Positions 17,195 through 26,199 of a stretch of 64,000 nt of DNA are shown piece by piece; the stretch's first letter is position 1, and each line of letters opens with the position of its first letter. Origin of the DNA: Deferribacter abyssi (GTDB lineage: Bacteria; Chrysiogenota; Deferribacteres; Deferribacterales; Deferribacteraceae); assembly GCF_049472655.1 (NCBI RefSeq), contig NZ_JAQNCS010000002.1, positions 124,001 through 188,000 of the forward strand, written 5' to 3'. The translations under genes were made by a program, and so were the position numbers. The notes below the pieces were generated by a model that ran no database searches, was not told where the DNA came from, and saw only the letters and a list, made by a program, of their open reading frames with translations.

Positions 17195-19056
17195 TGAAAC
17201 TTCTAAAGCAGTTGAAATTACCTGATGACATAAAGAAGTTAAGTTACAACGATTTAAAAAAACTAGCATCAGAAACAAGACAACTTATTATAGATGTTTG
17301 TGCTAAAAACGGTGGACACATAGCTCCATCTTTAGGTGTCGTAGAACTTACATTATCTCTATTAAAAAACTTCGATCCTCTTCACGATAGAATTATTTGG
17401 GATGTGGGACACCAATCCTATGCTTATAAGATTCTGACTGATAGATTAGATAAATTTCATACTCTAAGGCAGTTTAAAGGGATTAGCGGCTTTAACAAAC
17501 CTTCAGAAAGCCCCTATGATGCTTTTGGTGTGGGACATACCAGTACATCCGTTTCTGCAGCATTAGGAATAAGAATGGCTGACGAAATAATAGGAGAAAA
17601 ACGTAAAATTGTAGCAATAATTGGTGATGGAGCATTAACTGCAGGACTTGCCTTTGAAGGTTTAAACAACCTTGGACATTTAGACAAAGACACGATTGTA
17701 ATCTTAAATGATAATGAAATGTCCATAAGCAAAAATGTGGGAGCAATTTCAAGTTACTTATCAAGAGTAATGACAGGTGAATTTTATACTCATTTTAGAA
17801 AAGATGTTCAACATTTATTAGAACATGCCCCTCTTGGTGATAAATTGTTAAAAATGGCAAAAAAATTTGAAGAAGGTGTAAAAGGGTTCTTCACTCCAGG
17901 TATTTTGTTTGAAGAATTGGGATTGAAATATATAGGCCCCATCGATGGACATGATTTAAAAGAGCTTGATAAAGCAATATACAATGCAAAAATACAAGAC
18001 GGTCCCACATTAATCCATATTATTACAAAAAAAGGGAAAGGTTTTAAACCTGCAGAAGAAAACCCTGAAAAATTCCATGGTGTATCTTCTTTTGACATAA
18101 AAACCGGAAAGCCGATAAAATTTAAAAGTAAAACTTTTACAGAAGTTTTTGGTGATACACTTTTAGAATTAGCTAAACAGTATGATAATATTGTTGCAAT
18201 TACAGCAGCTATGAAACCAGGAACTGGTCTGAATAAATTTGCTGAAGTATTTCCAAAAAGGTTCTTTGACGTAGGAATTGCTGAACAACACGCAGTTACA
18301 TTTGCAGCAGGACTTGCAATTGGTGGATGTAAACCATATGTAGCAATATATTCGACTTTTCTTCAAAGAGCTTATGACCAAATAATACATGATGTTGCTT
18401 TACAAGATTTGCCTGTTGTATTCTGTATTGACAGAGCAGGTCTTGTTGGTGCCGACGGTCCAACTCACCATGGAAGTTTTGATATTTCATACCTTAGAAC
18501 TGTTCCAAATCTCCATATAATGCTTCCAAAAGATGATTTTGAATTAATTGAAATGCTAAAAATAAGTTATGAATTAAATAAACCTATAGCCATAAGATAT
18601 CCCAGAGGAAATATAAAAGCATATGATTTACCAAAAACACCAGTTACACTTTATGAACCAGAAATTATCAATGATTCTGGTGAAATTCTAATTATTAGTG
18701 CAGGCCATATTTTTGAAGAGGTGTTTGAAGCCTATAAGAATTTAATAAACAAAATCCCAGCAGCTCTTATAAATTTGAGATTTATAAAACCGTTAAATTA
18801 TGAAAAAATTGTTAAAATAGCTAAAAATAAAAAAATGATAATAACTGTTGAAGAAAACAGTATAAAAGGTGGTGTTGGCGATGAAATAATTTCCATATTA
18901 ATAGAAAACAATATTTATCCTGATAAGTTTATAAAATTAGGAATACCCGATAAATTTATTGAACATGGGCCTATCATTGAGCTTAGAAAACTTATAGGAT
19001 TGGATGCTAAATCAATTGAAGAGAAGATTATTTCTGAATGGGAAAAGATAGATTAG
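17194..19056 (+). CDS. dxs: 1-deoxy-D-xylulose-5-phosphate synthase
   Basis: TPP-dependent first enzyme of the MEP isoprenoid pathway (pyruvate + glyceraldehyde 3-phosphate), 620 residues. Visible are the N-terminal GGHIAPSLGVVELT and DVGHQSYAYKILTDR, the TPP-binding GDGALTAGLAFEGLNNLG, and the transketolase-type central domain with DVGIAEQHAVTFAAGLA and DRAGLVGADGPTHHG. AAAGGA precedes the ATG. It sits behind ispA, and ispD occurs at 37.5 kb, so the organism uses the MEP pathway. The end overlaps tlyA by 19 bases. Confidence 0.97.
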   Translation: MKLLKQLKLPDDIKKLSYNDLKKLASETRQLIIDVCAKNGGHIAPSLGVVELTLSLLKNFDPLHDRIIWDVGHQSYAYKILTDRLDKFHTLRQFKGISGFNKPSESPYDAFGVGHTSTSVSAALGIRMADEIIGEKRKIVAIIGDGALTAGLAFEGLNNLGHLDKDTIVILNDNEMSISKNVGAISSYLSRVMTGEFYTHFRKDVQHLLEHAPLGDKLLKMAKKFEEGVKGFFTPGILFEELGLKYIGPIDGHDLKELDKAIYNAKIQDGPTLIHIITKKGKGFKPAEENPEKFHGVSSFDIKTGKPIKFKSKTFTEVFGDTLLELAKQYDNIVAITAAMKPGTGLNKFAEVFPKRFFDVGIAEQHAVTFAAGLAIGGCKPYVAIYSTFLQRAYDQIIHDVALQDLPVVFCIDRAGLVGADGPTHHGSFDISYLRTVPNLHIMLPKDDFELIEMLKISYELNKPIAIRYPRGNIKAYDLPKTPVTLYEPEIINDSGEILIISAGHIFEEVFEAYKNLINKIPAALINLRFIKPLNYEKIVKIAKNKKMIITVEENSIKGGVGDEIISILIENNIYPDKFIKLGIPDKFIEHGPIIELRKLIGLDAKSIEEKIISEWEKID

Positions 19057-19844
19057 ATAAAATTCTTGTCTCAAAAAAGCATGTGGAATCAAGAGAAAAA
19101 GCACAACGATTAATAATGGCAGGTCTTGTTTTTGTAAATAATCAAAAAATTGAAAAACCTGGCACTAAAATAGATGAAGATGCAGAAATTTTTATTAAAA
19201 ACACCCTACCCTACGTAAGTAAAGGGGGATTAAAACTAGAAAAAGCTGTCAAAGTTTTTAATCTAAATTTCAAAGACAAAACAATTTTGGATATTGGTGC
19301 TTCAACGGGTGGCTTTACCGATGTTGCTTTAAAAAATGGAGCCCTTAAAGTATACGCCGTTGATGTAGGTAAAGGTCAATTGCATTACACTTTACGAAAT
19401 AATCCAAAAGTTATTAATATTGAAAAGTGTAATTTCCGTTACATAACATTTGAACAAATTGGAGAAAAAGTAGACATTATCACAAGTGATGTCTCATTCA
19501 TTTCATTAACCTTAATAATACCCAAAACTCTACAGTTTTGCAAAAAAGAAACCGAATTTATTATGCTTATCAAACCACAGTTTGAAGCCGGAAGAGAGCA
19601 AGTAGGTAAAAAAGGTGTTGTGAGAAATATTGAAGTGCACAAAGAAGTAATAAAAAAAATTATTGATTGTGCAGAAACTAACGGTTATAAATTAAAAGGG
19701 CTAGCAAAATCACCCATTAAAGGTGCAAAAGGAAATACTGAATACCTAGCCTATTTTGTCTATTTAGAAAACATTAATGAAAAAGCTGATTATAATGATT
19801 TAATTGAGAGAGTGATTAATGAACAATATTGCACTGATTGCTAA
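19038..19844 (+). CDS. tlyA: TlyA family rRNA 2'-O-methyltransferase
   Basis: Protein of 268 residues with an N-terminal S4 RNA-binding domain (about 4-65: RLDKILVSKKHVESREKAQ) and an FtsJ-like SAM methyltransferase domain with motif I LDIGASTGGFTDVAL. TlyA methylates ribose positions in 16S and/or 23S rRNA. It was once called a hemolysin, which is not a reliable function. It overlaps dxs upstream and nadK downstream (26 bases), within the standard isoprenoid/DNA-repair cluster. Confidence 0.94.
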   Translation: MGKDRLDKILVSKKHVESREKAQRLIMAGLVFVNNQKIEKPGTKIDEDAEIFIKNTLPYVSKGGLKLEKAVKVFNLNFKDKTILDIGASTGGFTDVALKNGALKVYAVDVGKGQLHYTLRNNPKVINIEKCNFRYITFEQIGEKVDIITSDVSFISLTLIIPKTLQFCKKETEFIMLIKPQFEAGREQVGKKGVVRNIEVHKEVIKKIIDCAETNGYKLKGLAKSPIKGAKGNTEYLAYFVYLENINEKADYNDLIERVINEQYCTDC

Positions 19845-20670
19845 ACCACATTCTGAAACATCTAAGCCTGTAGCTCAAAAAATATATACCTTTTTAAAGG
19901 AAAAAAACAAAAATATATTACTTGACAAAAGAGCCGCCTACGTTTTGAATTTGCCGTCAAACAGTGAAGAGGAAATTAAGGAAATTTCTGAGTTGATTAT
20001 AGTGCTTGGAGGAGATGGAACATTAATTTCTGCCATACGGTTGATTGATAATAAAGATACTCCAATTCTTGGTATAAATTTAGGTAGATTAGGATTTCTC
20101 ACAGAAACCAAAGTACATGAAGCAATCCAAATTTTGGAAAATATTTTACAAGATAATTACAAATGTGAAAAAAGAATGAAGCTACATGGAAAAATTCTCA
20201 ATAATGATAACGACAATTATCACATGGAAGTATTAAATGACATAGTAATCCATAAAGGTGCTCTTGCTAGAATAATTGAAATGGATGTTTTTATTAATGA
20301 TATGTTTGTAAACACTTACCGCTCTGATGGTCTTATCATTGCAACTCCCACGGGTTCTACAGCTTACTCTCTTGCTGCTGGAGGACCTATAGTATTTCCT
20401 ACTATGGACTCAATTTTAATTACTCCTATCTGCCCACATTCACTTACTCACAGGCCCATTATAATTCCTGATGATTCTGTTATTAAAATAGTTATAAAAA
20501 GTGAGGATGAAAAAATATTTATTACATTTGATGGACAGATTGGTAAAAAATTAGAAAAAGGTGACAATATAATAATAAAAAAATCAACCAATTTTGCTAG
20601 ATTAATTATCCCTCACAACAGGAATTATTTTTCACTTCTCCGAGAAAAACTAAATTGGGGTAACAAGTAA
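19819..20670 (+). CDS. nadK: NAD kinase
   Basis: ATP-dependent NAD+ 2'-kinase of 283 residues producing NADP+. The GGDGTLISA motif (about 65-73), GRLGFLTE, and the NAD-binding TPTGSTAYSLAAGGP region are all present. The ATG at 19819 lies inside the end of tlyA; its stop shares one base with the recN start. Length and motif spacing are normal. Confidence 0.96.
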   Translation: MNNIALIAKPHSETSKPVAQKIYTFLKEKNKNILLDKRAAYVLNLPSNSEEEIKEISELIIVLGGDGTLISAIRLIDNKDTPILGINLGRLGFLTETKVHEAIQILENILQDNYKCEKRMKLHGKILNNDNDNYHMEVLNDIVIHKGALARIIEMDVFINDMFVNTYRSDGLIIATPTGSTAYSLAAGGPIVFPTMDSILITPICPHSLTHRPIIIPDDSVIKIVIKSEDEKIFITFDGQIGKKLEKGDNIIIKKSTNFARLIIPHNRNYFSLLREKLNWGNK

Positions 20671-22313
20671 TGCTATCATACCTCAAAGTTAAAAATTTCT
20701 CAATTTTTGAAGAAATTGAAGTCGAATTCGATAAAGGACTCAATATTGTCACTGGTGAAACAGGTGCAGGAAAATCTTTATTTATCGAAAGCATAAAAAT
20801 GCTTCTCGGAGATAGGTTCTCTCGCGATAAGCAAAGAAACACTCTCCAAAAAACTGTATTTGAAGCTCTTTTTGAGGATACAACATTGGACAATGAGACT
20901 AAAGAAAAATTCGAAATAGACAATTCACTAATCTTAAGAAGAGAAATAGATTCATCAGGAAAAAACAGAATCTTTATTAACGGAATTCTTGCTACACTAA
21001 ATGAGTTAAAAGAAATTGGTAAAAAACTTGTGGATATTCATGGACAACATGATCATCAAGTTCTTTTAAATCCAGACGCTCATAAAACTTTTATAGACAA
21101 GTTGGTCAATGAAACAATTATTAAAGACTTTAAAAACACATATAAAAGTTACATTGAAATCAAAACAAAGCTTGAAAACATCATAAAAAACAGGCAAGAA
21201 TTAGAAATTAAAAAACAGATATTACAAGAACAACTCTCTGAAATTGAATCCTTAGATATTAAACCTGATGAAGATTCACAATTGGAAGAAAAAATTAAAT
21301 TCTTATCTAACATTGAAAAAATTAAAAATGCTATTGATGCTTCTTTGCAAATCTTAAACTATGGTGAAATTAACATCGAAAAACTTCTTTCTGAACTTTC
21401 TCACCACCTACTTGCTATAAAAGATTTAAAATCAGAATTATCATCCGTATACGAGAAGATTGATAACATCTCTTATGAGATAAATGATATTGCACATACA
21501 CTGGAAAATATAATTGATTTTGAAGATTTTAATGTTGATGATTTAAATAATCTGATAGACAGAAAAATTACTTTAGACAAGTTATTAAAACGTTACGGCC
21601 CAACTATTGAAGACATAATAAATCATAAAGAAAATATAAAAAAAGAACTTGACTCCCTTGATACGGGAGAGGAATACATCGAGAAACTTCAAAATAAAGT
21701 ATTGGACACCTTTGAGAAACTTAAAAACAAAGATAGTTTACTGTACAAAGAAAGAAAAAAAATAGCACTAAATTTGAAAAATGAAATCATGGCAATCCTC
21801 CATGAACTAGAATTAAAAGATGCAATTTTTGAAGTAAAATTTACTGAACATGGTAAAATAACTGCCAATGGAAGTAAAATCCCAGAATTCTATATTACAA
21901 CAAATAAAGGGTTTAAACCTGCACCACTATCCAAAGTGGCTTCAGGTGGTGAACTTTCAAGAATTATGCTTGCACTAAAAGAAATTTTTGCAGAAATCGA
22001 TGAAATAAGTACACTGATTTTTGATGAGGTAGATACTGGAATAAGTGGTAAAACTGCAAAAAAGGTTGGTATTAAACTAAAAAATCTATCAACCAAAAAA
22101 CAGCTTATAGTAATCACTCACCTACCTATAATAGCAGCTATGGGTGACACTCATTTTCATATTATAAAAAATATTAATAATAATAAAACATTCACAATAA
22201 TTAAAAAACTCAAAGAAAATGAAAGAAAAAAAGTACTTGCAACCATGATTTCAGGAACAGATTCGCAATCATCTATTTCACAAGCAGAGGAGCTTCTAAA
22301 ATTAAATGAATAA
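20670..22313 (+). CDS. recN: DNA repair protein RecN
   Basis: SMC-like ATPase of 547 residues acting in double-strand-break repair. Walker A is GETGAGKS (about 31-38), the signature SGGELSRIMLAL and Walker B LIFDEVDTGISG are near the C-terminus, and the middle 150-380 is coiled-coil rich (many KIEELKEN-type repeats). The start overlaps the nadK stop. The QHDHQ motif (HGQHDHQVLL) expected for RecN is also present. Confidence 0.96.
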   Translation: MLSYLKVKNFSIFEEIEVEFDKGLNIVTGETGAGKSLFIESIKMLLGDRFSRDKQRNTLQKTVFEALFEDTTLDNETKEKFEIDNSLILRREIDSSGKNRIFINGILATLNELKEIGKKLVDIHGQHDHQVLLNPDAHKTFIDKLVNETIIKDFKNTYKSYIEIKTKLENIIKNRQELEIKKQILQEQLSEIESLDIKPDEDSQLEEKIKFLSNIEKIKNAIDASLQILNYGEINIEKLLSELSHHLLAIKDLKSELSSVYEKIDNISYEINDIAHTLENIIDFEDFNVDDLNNLIDRKITLDKLLKRYGPTIEDIINHKENIKKELDSLDTGEEYIEKLQNKVLDTFEKLKNKDSLLYKERKKIALNLKNEIMAILHELELKDAIFEVKFTEHGKITANGSKIPEFYITTNKGFKPAPLSKVASGGELSRIMLALKEIFAEIDEISTLIFDEVDTGISGKTAKKVGIKLKNLSTKKQLIVITHLPIIAAMGDTHFHIIKNINNNKTFTIIKKLKENERKKVLATMISGTDSQSSISQAEELLKLNE

Positions 22314-22902
22314 AATTATAGCGTTTATTGTAACAAGTATATCTCAAATAGGTTATGTTGGAATTATACTTCTTATGGCACTTGAAAGTTCTTTTTTTCC
22401 TTTCCCTAGTGAAATAGTAATCCCTCCGGCAGGATATCTTGCTTCTTTAGGTAAAATGAGCCTAATTGTGGTTGTTATTTGTGGAATTACAGGGAGTATT
22501 TTAGGTGCTCTTTTTAACTACTATATAGCTTACAAATTCGGCAGGAAATACCTAATAAAATATGGGAAATACCTTTTCATTGATGAACATAAATTCAAAA
22601 AAATTGAAGTCTTTTTCCAAAAACATGGGGAAATAACTACCTTTGTAGGCAGGCTACTTCCAGGTATTAGGCAATACATTTCTTTTCCTGCAGGACTTGC
22701 AAAAATGAATCTCGTTAAGTTTATTCTTTATACCGGAGTAGGATCTGGAATATGGGTAATAATTTTAGCATATGTTGGATTTTTTGTAGGAAATAATATT
22801 GAACTTGTGAAAAATAATCTTCACAAAATAACTTTTTATATGATACCTTTTATTGTTATACTTATTGTTATATATATTTTTAACAAAAGGAGAACAAATT
22901 GA
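22306..22902 (+). CDS. DedA/SNARE-associated (VTT) family membrane protein
   Basis: Inner-membrane protein of 198 residues with about five hydrophobic segments. Typical DedA features are the FPFPSEIVIPPAGYLA motif, NYYIAYKFGRKY and GRLLPGIRQYISFPAGLAKM. DedA proteins act as lipid (undecaprenyl phosphate or phospholipid) translocases and contribute to envelope integrity. The start overlaps recN by eight bases and the end overlaps the peptidase gene by four. Confidence 0.9.
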   Translation: MNKIIAFIVTSISQIGYVGIILLMALESSFFPFPSEIVIPPAGYLASLGKMSLIVVVICGITGSILGALFNYYIAYKFGRKYLIKYGKYLFIDEHKFKKIEVFFQKHGEITTFVGRLLPGIRQYISFPAGLAKMNLVKFILYTGVGSGIWVIILAYVGFFVGNNIELVKNNLHKITFYMIPFIVILIVIYIFNKRRTN

Positions 22903-24017
22903 AAAAATTCTATACAATAATTTTCCTTTTTTATTCTATTTTTAGTTTTGCAAACACATTAACTGTTAAAAATGGAGATTCAATTTACTCAATCTTAAAC
23001 AACAAATTAACACCTAAAGAAATATTAGTACTCAATAAAAACCTTAAAAAGGCTGATCCTAAGTTTGTTTTAAAGAAAGGTATAAGTTACACACTTCAAC
23101 CTAGTAAAATGATAATTCATGATAGTTTTACAAAAGATATTATTCTTGATTTGAATTCGTTGCAGGTAAAAATAATAAAATACCCAGTTAAAAAAATTGA
23201 TACTGTAGTTTCCGGCACAATAAATAATAGCCTTTTTACAGCTATCAAATCAATAGGTGAATCAGATGAATTAGCAGTCAGACTTGCTGAAATATACGAA
23301 TGGGAAATAGATTTTTTTAAAGATATCAGACCAGGAGATCAATTTACTATAGTTGTTGAAAAACTTTTTTGTAAAAATAAATTTATAGGGTACGGTAAAA
23401 TACTTGGTGCTGATTTTGTAAATAATGGGAGACTGATAAGAGCTCTTTATTTTGAAGAGAAAAACATCAGAGGTTTTTTCACTCCTGAGGGCAAATCTCT
23501 TAAGAAAGGTTTCTTAAAGGCTCCTTTAAAGTTTGGAAGAATTACATCAACCTTCAAACTAAAAAGGTTACATCCAGTTTTAAAAACATACAGACCTCAC
23601 TATGGCGTTGACTATGCTGCTCCAACAGGAACACCTGTTCATGCAACAGCAGATGGTATTGTGGCAAAAAGAAGTTATTCAAAAGCAAATGGATATTACA
23701 TCAAACTAAAACACAATAACGGATATTATACTTATTATTTACACTTCTCTCGATTTAAAAAAGGATTAAAAATAGGTCAATATGTAAAACAAGGTGATAT
23801 AATTGGATATGTAGGAATGACTGGTTATGCCACTGGACCTCATGTAGATTATCGAATAATGAAAAACGGTAAATTCATAAATCCGCTAAGATTCAAATCT
23901 CCCACAAAAACATTACCAAAAAACCTTCGGTTAAGTTTTAGAGAAAAGACAGAATACGTCGAAGCTCTGCTCAACTCAACTTATTACAAATATGCAAAAC
24001 TACAATTATTACAATAA
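22899..24017 (+). CDS. M23-family peptidase with LysM/OapA-like N-terminus
   Basis: Exported protein of 372 residues; signal peptide 1 to about 18 (MKKFYTIIFLFYSIFSFA). Residues 20-70 resemble a LysM/OapA-type murein-binding region (LTVKNGDSIYSIL). The C-terminal M23 domain holds HYGVD (zinc ligands) and the catalytic-region YLHFS. The second zinc motif, normally HxH, reads GPHVDYR. That HxD variant exists in related Gram-negative M23 proteins, but its activity is less certain. The start is TTG 22899 after AAGGAG at 22887-22892. The likely role is cleavage of peptidoglycan cross-links or activation of amidases. Confidence 0.88.
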   Translation: MKKFYTIIFLFYSIFSFANTLTVKNGDSIYSILNNKLTPKEILVLNKNLKKADPKFVLKKGISYTLQPSKMIIHDSFTKDIILDLNSLQVKIIKYPVKKIDTVVSGTINNSLFTAIKSIGESDELAVRLAEIYEWEIDFFKDIRPGDQFTIVVEKLFCKNKFIGYGKILGADFVNNGRLIRALYFEEKNIRGFFTPEGKSLKKGFLKAPLKFGRITSTFKLKRLHPVLKTYRPHYGVDYAAPTGTPVHATADGIVAKRSYSKANGYYIKLKHNNGYYTYYLHFSRFKKGLKIGQYVKQGDIIGYVGMTGYATGPHVDYRIMKNGKFINPLRFKSPTKTLPKNLRLSFREKTEYVEALLNSTYYKYAKLQLLQ

Positions 24018-24020
24018 TAT

Positions 24021-24047
24021 TAAAGTTTTTAACTCTTGTACCGATTG
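24021..24047 (+). promoter_or_regulatory. sigma-28 (FliA)-type promoter
   Basis: TAAAGTTT (24021-24028), an 11-base spacer and ACCGATTG (24040-24047) match the sigma-28 consensus TAAAGTTT-N11-GCCGATAA at the whole -35 and the CCGAT core of the -10. It precedes a chemoreceptor gene (ATG 24069), as expected for a motility regulon. Confidence 0.65.
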
Positions 24048-24068
24048 TTTTTTTATCTGGAGGTAGTC

Positions 24069-26084
24069 ATGAGCATTAAATTTAAGATAATTTTGTCTTA
24101 TATGTTGATTTCATTCCTTTTCTTAATCGCTGGTTTAATTTCAATAACATCTTTTAAAAAAATTTCCAACCAATTACACAAAGATATTTCTAGCTCTATC
24201 AAATTACAAACTTTTTTAAAGGATATTCAATCAGATTTTCTCAAATTATCCTCAACCCTAAAAGATATAAAAGCAGAAGAAAAAATTGAACAGGTGAATA
24301 AATATAAAAAAAACCTTAATAATTCCATTCAAAAAATAGACAAAAATCTTCAATCTATTAATTTTGACTTAAATGGTTTGGAAAGCAATTTACAATCAAT
24401 AAAAAAAGACTATAAAAAATTTTCATTACTTTCACAAAAACTTATTTCTTTAAAAACAGATTACTTGAATACATCTGCAGAAGTTATAGAAATCTTTGAT
24501 AAGATAGACAGTTTGTACAGACAACAAAAGGGTGAAACTTTTATAATCACATCTAACACCAAAAACAATAATGAGCTAATGTTGCTCAGTAAAATAATGG
24601 AAGATATACTTCAAATCAAAATCTACTCTTAGTTATTAATCAACTTTACAGATGAGTTTGACATTGAAGATGCAAAAGATTCTATTATTAGTTACTCAAG
24701 AACAATGGTAGCCATTATCAATACTTTTTTAAAAGGTGGGACATATCAAAAAACCACTATCACTAAAGTAACTGATAAGAAAAAAATAAAACATTTCAAA
24801 AAACTAATAAAACTAAATAAACAGATTCAAAGTGAAGCCACAAATCTCTTCGAAAAACATATGAAAAAAAACAAAATTAATGCACAACTATTTAATGTTT
24901 TAGAAGAGGTTAATAATTTAAATAACTCTCTAGAAATGAAAATAAATAAAATAGTCTCTATCTCTAACCAAAAAGTATCAAACTCTTTCAAAAAAATTGA
25001 CTCATCAATTAACAAAACAAATAGTATATTAATAGTTACAGTCTTTATAGTTATTTTAGTGGGACTTATTATAGGTATTATATCTTCAAATAAGATTGCA
25101 AAAACAATCAATCATGCTGTAAGTCTTGCTAAGAAAATTGAAGATGGAGATTTGACTGCACAAGATATTACTTCAACAGGTAAAGACGAGCTTGCAATTT
25201 TAAGTAATTCGCTAAATGAAATGAAAACAGGATTAAAAACAATTGTAAAAAAAATTATGAATACAATTAATACCTTAAAAGATATTAGTTTAAAGTTAGA
25301 ACAAGAAATGCAAGGTATGTCATGCTCTTTCAACGATGTCAGTTACAATATAGAAAATACCGTAGCAGCAACAGAGCAACTTTCTCAAAGTACATATGAC
25401 ATAAATAATAATATTAATACTAGTATTTCAAATTTAAATACTGTAAGAGATGATGTATTGAAAAGCAATGATTTGTTAATCAGATCCATAAATGACGTCT
25501 CAAATATCTCAAAAGATTTAGGAAAGGCATCTGTAAATTTAACAAATTTAAAAGAAGCTAGTAAAAAAATACATAACGTAGTAAACATCATTATCGATAT
25601 AGCTGACCAAACTAACTTACTTGCCTTAAATGCTGCCATTGAAGCTGCAAGAGCAGGTGAACATGGTAGAGGTTTTGCTGTAGTAGCAGATGAGGTTAGA
25701 AAGTTAGCGGAGAAGACTGCAAAATCTGTAAACGATATTTCTGAAATGATAAAAACTATAAATAGTGAAATTGACAACTCCGTATTAATGGTAAATGATG
25801 GAATATATGCTATTGATGAAGGAATAATAAACTTAAAAAATTTAGGAAATAACTTTAATAACAATATTCAAAAACTTGAGGAAGCAATCAATGCAATTAA
25901 CCCAATAGTCAATATGATTGAAGAATTAAACTCTGCAGTTAACTCAATTGCAGAATCACTTAATAATATTAACAATACAAACGCCGAATGTAGCCATAAA
26001 GTTCAGAACGTTTTTGATTTGTCTAATAAACTTATCAATATAAACAAAGAATTATCTAAAATAATTGAAAAATTTAAAGTATAA
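24069..26084 (+). pseudogene. methyl-accepting chemotaxis protein interrupted by one in-frame TAG
   Basis: One reading frame of 671 positions encodes a whole chemoreceptor except for a single amber codon at 24630-24632 (codon 188). The frame does not shift: sequence before (up to QIKIYS) and after (LLINFTDEFD...) is continuous. Order: TM1 (about 5-27), helical periplasmic domain, TM2 (about 318-340), HAMP, and a signalling domain with DQTNLLALNAAIEAARAGEHGRGFAVVADEVRKLAEKT. CTGGAGG precedes ATG 24069, and a sigma-28-type promoter lies upstream. Without readthrough the product stops inside the periplasmic domain. A downstream ATG at 24705 has no ribosome-binding site and would lack TM1. A recent nonsense mutation, a sequencing error or readthrough are all possible. 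Confidence 0.8.
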
Positions 26085-26199
26085 AAAAACCCTTTATCCT
26101 TTAAAAATTGGCAAACTAGCTGTCAAACACATGAACAATCTTATAAAAATCATTTAAAAGCTCTGCATTGTCCATTTATTATTCAAGTAATATCAATCA

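Noticed and set aside
17492..17764. Antisense open frame of 90 codons within dxs
   Set aside because: It overlaps a conserved gene in the opposite strand, has no ribosome-binding site and no recognisable domain; it is a shadow frame. The same holds for frames opposite trpS, recN, ntrY and the VOR genes.
19038..19844. TlyA as a hemolysin
   Set aside because: S4 plus FtsJ-like methyltransferase domains identify an rRNA methyltransferase; the hemolysin name is historical.
24630..24632. TAG as a pyrrolysine codon
   Set aside because: There is no pyl gene in the window and the protein is not of a type known to contain pyrrolysine. Recoding would need outside evidence.
24633..24704. A frameshift between two chemoreceptor fragments
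   Set aside because: Both parts are in the same frame (24069 and 24705 are congruent modulo 3) and only one TAG separates them, so it is a nonsense codon, not a frameshift.
26085..26199. Terminator between chemoreceptor and ntrX genes
   Set aside because: Only a weak inverted repeat (TTGGCA and TGTCAA) with mismatches is visible, and no T-run follows. Not supported.
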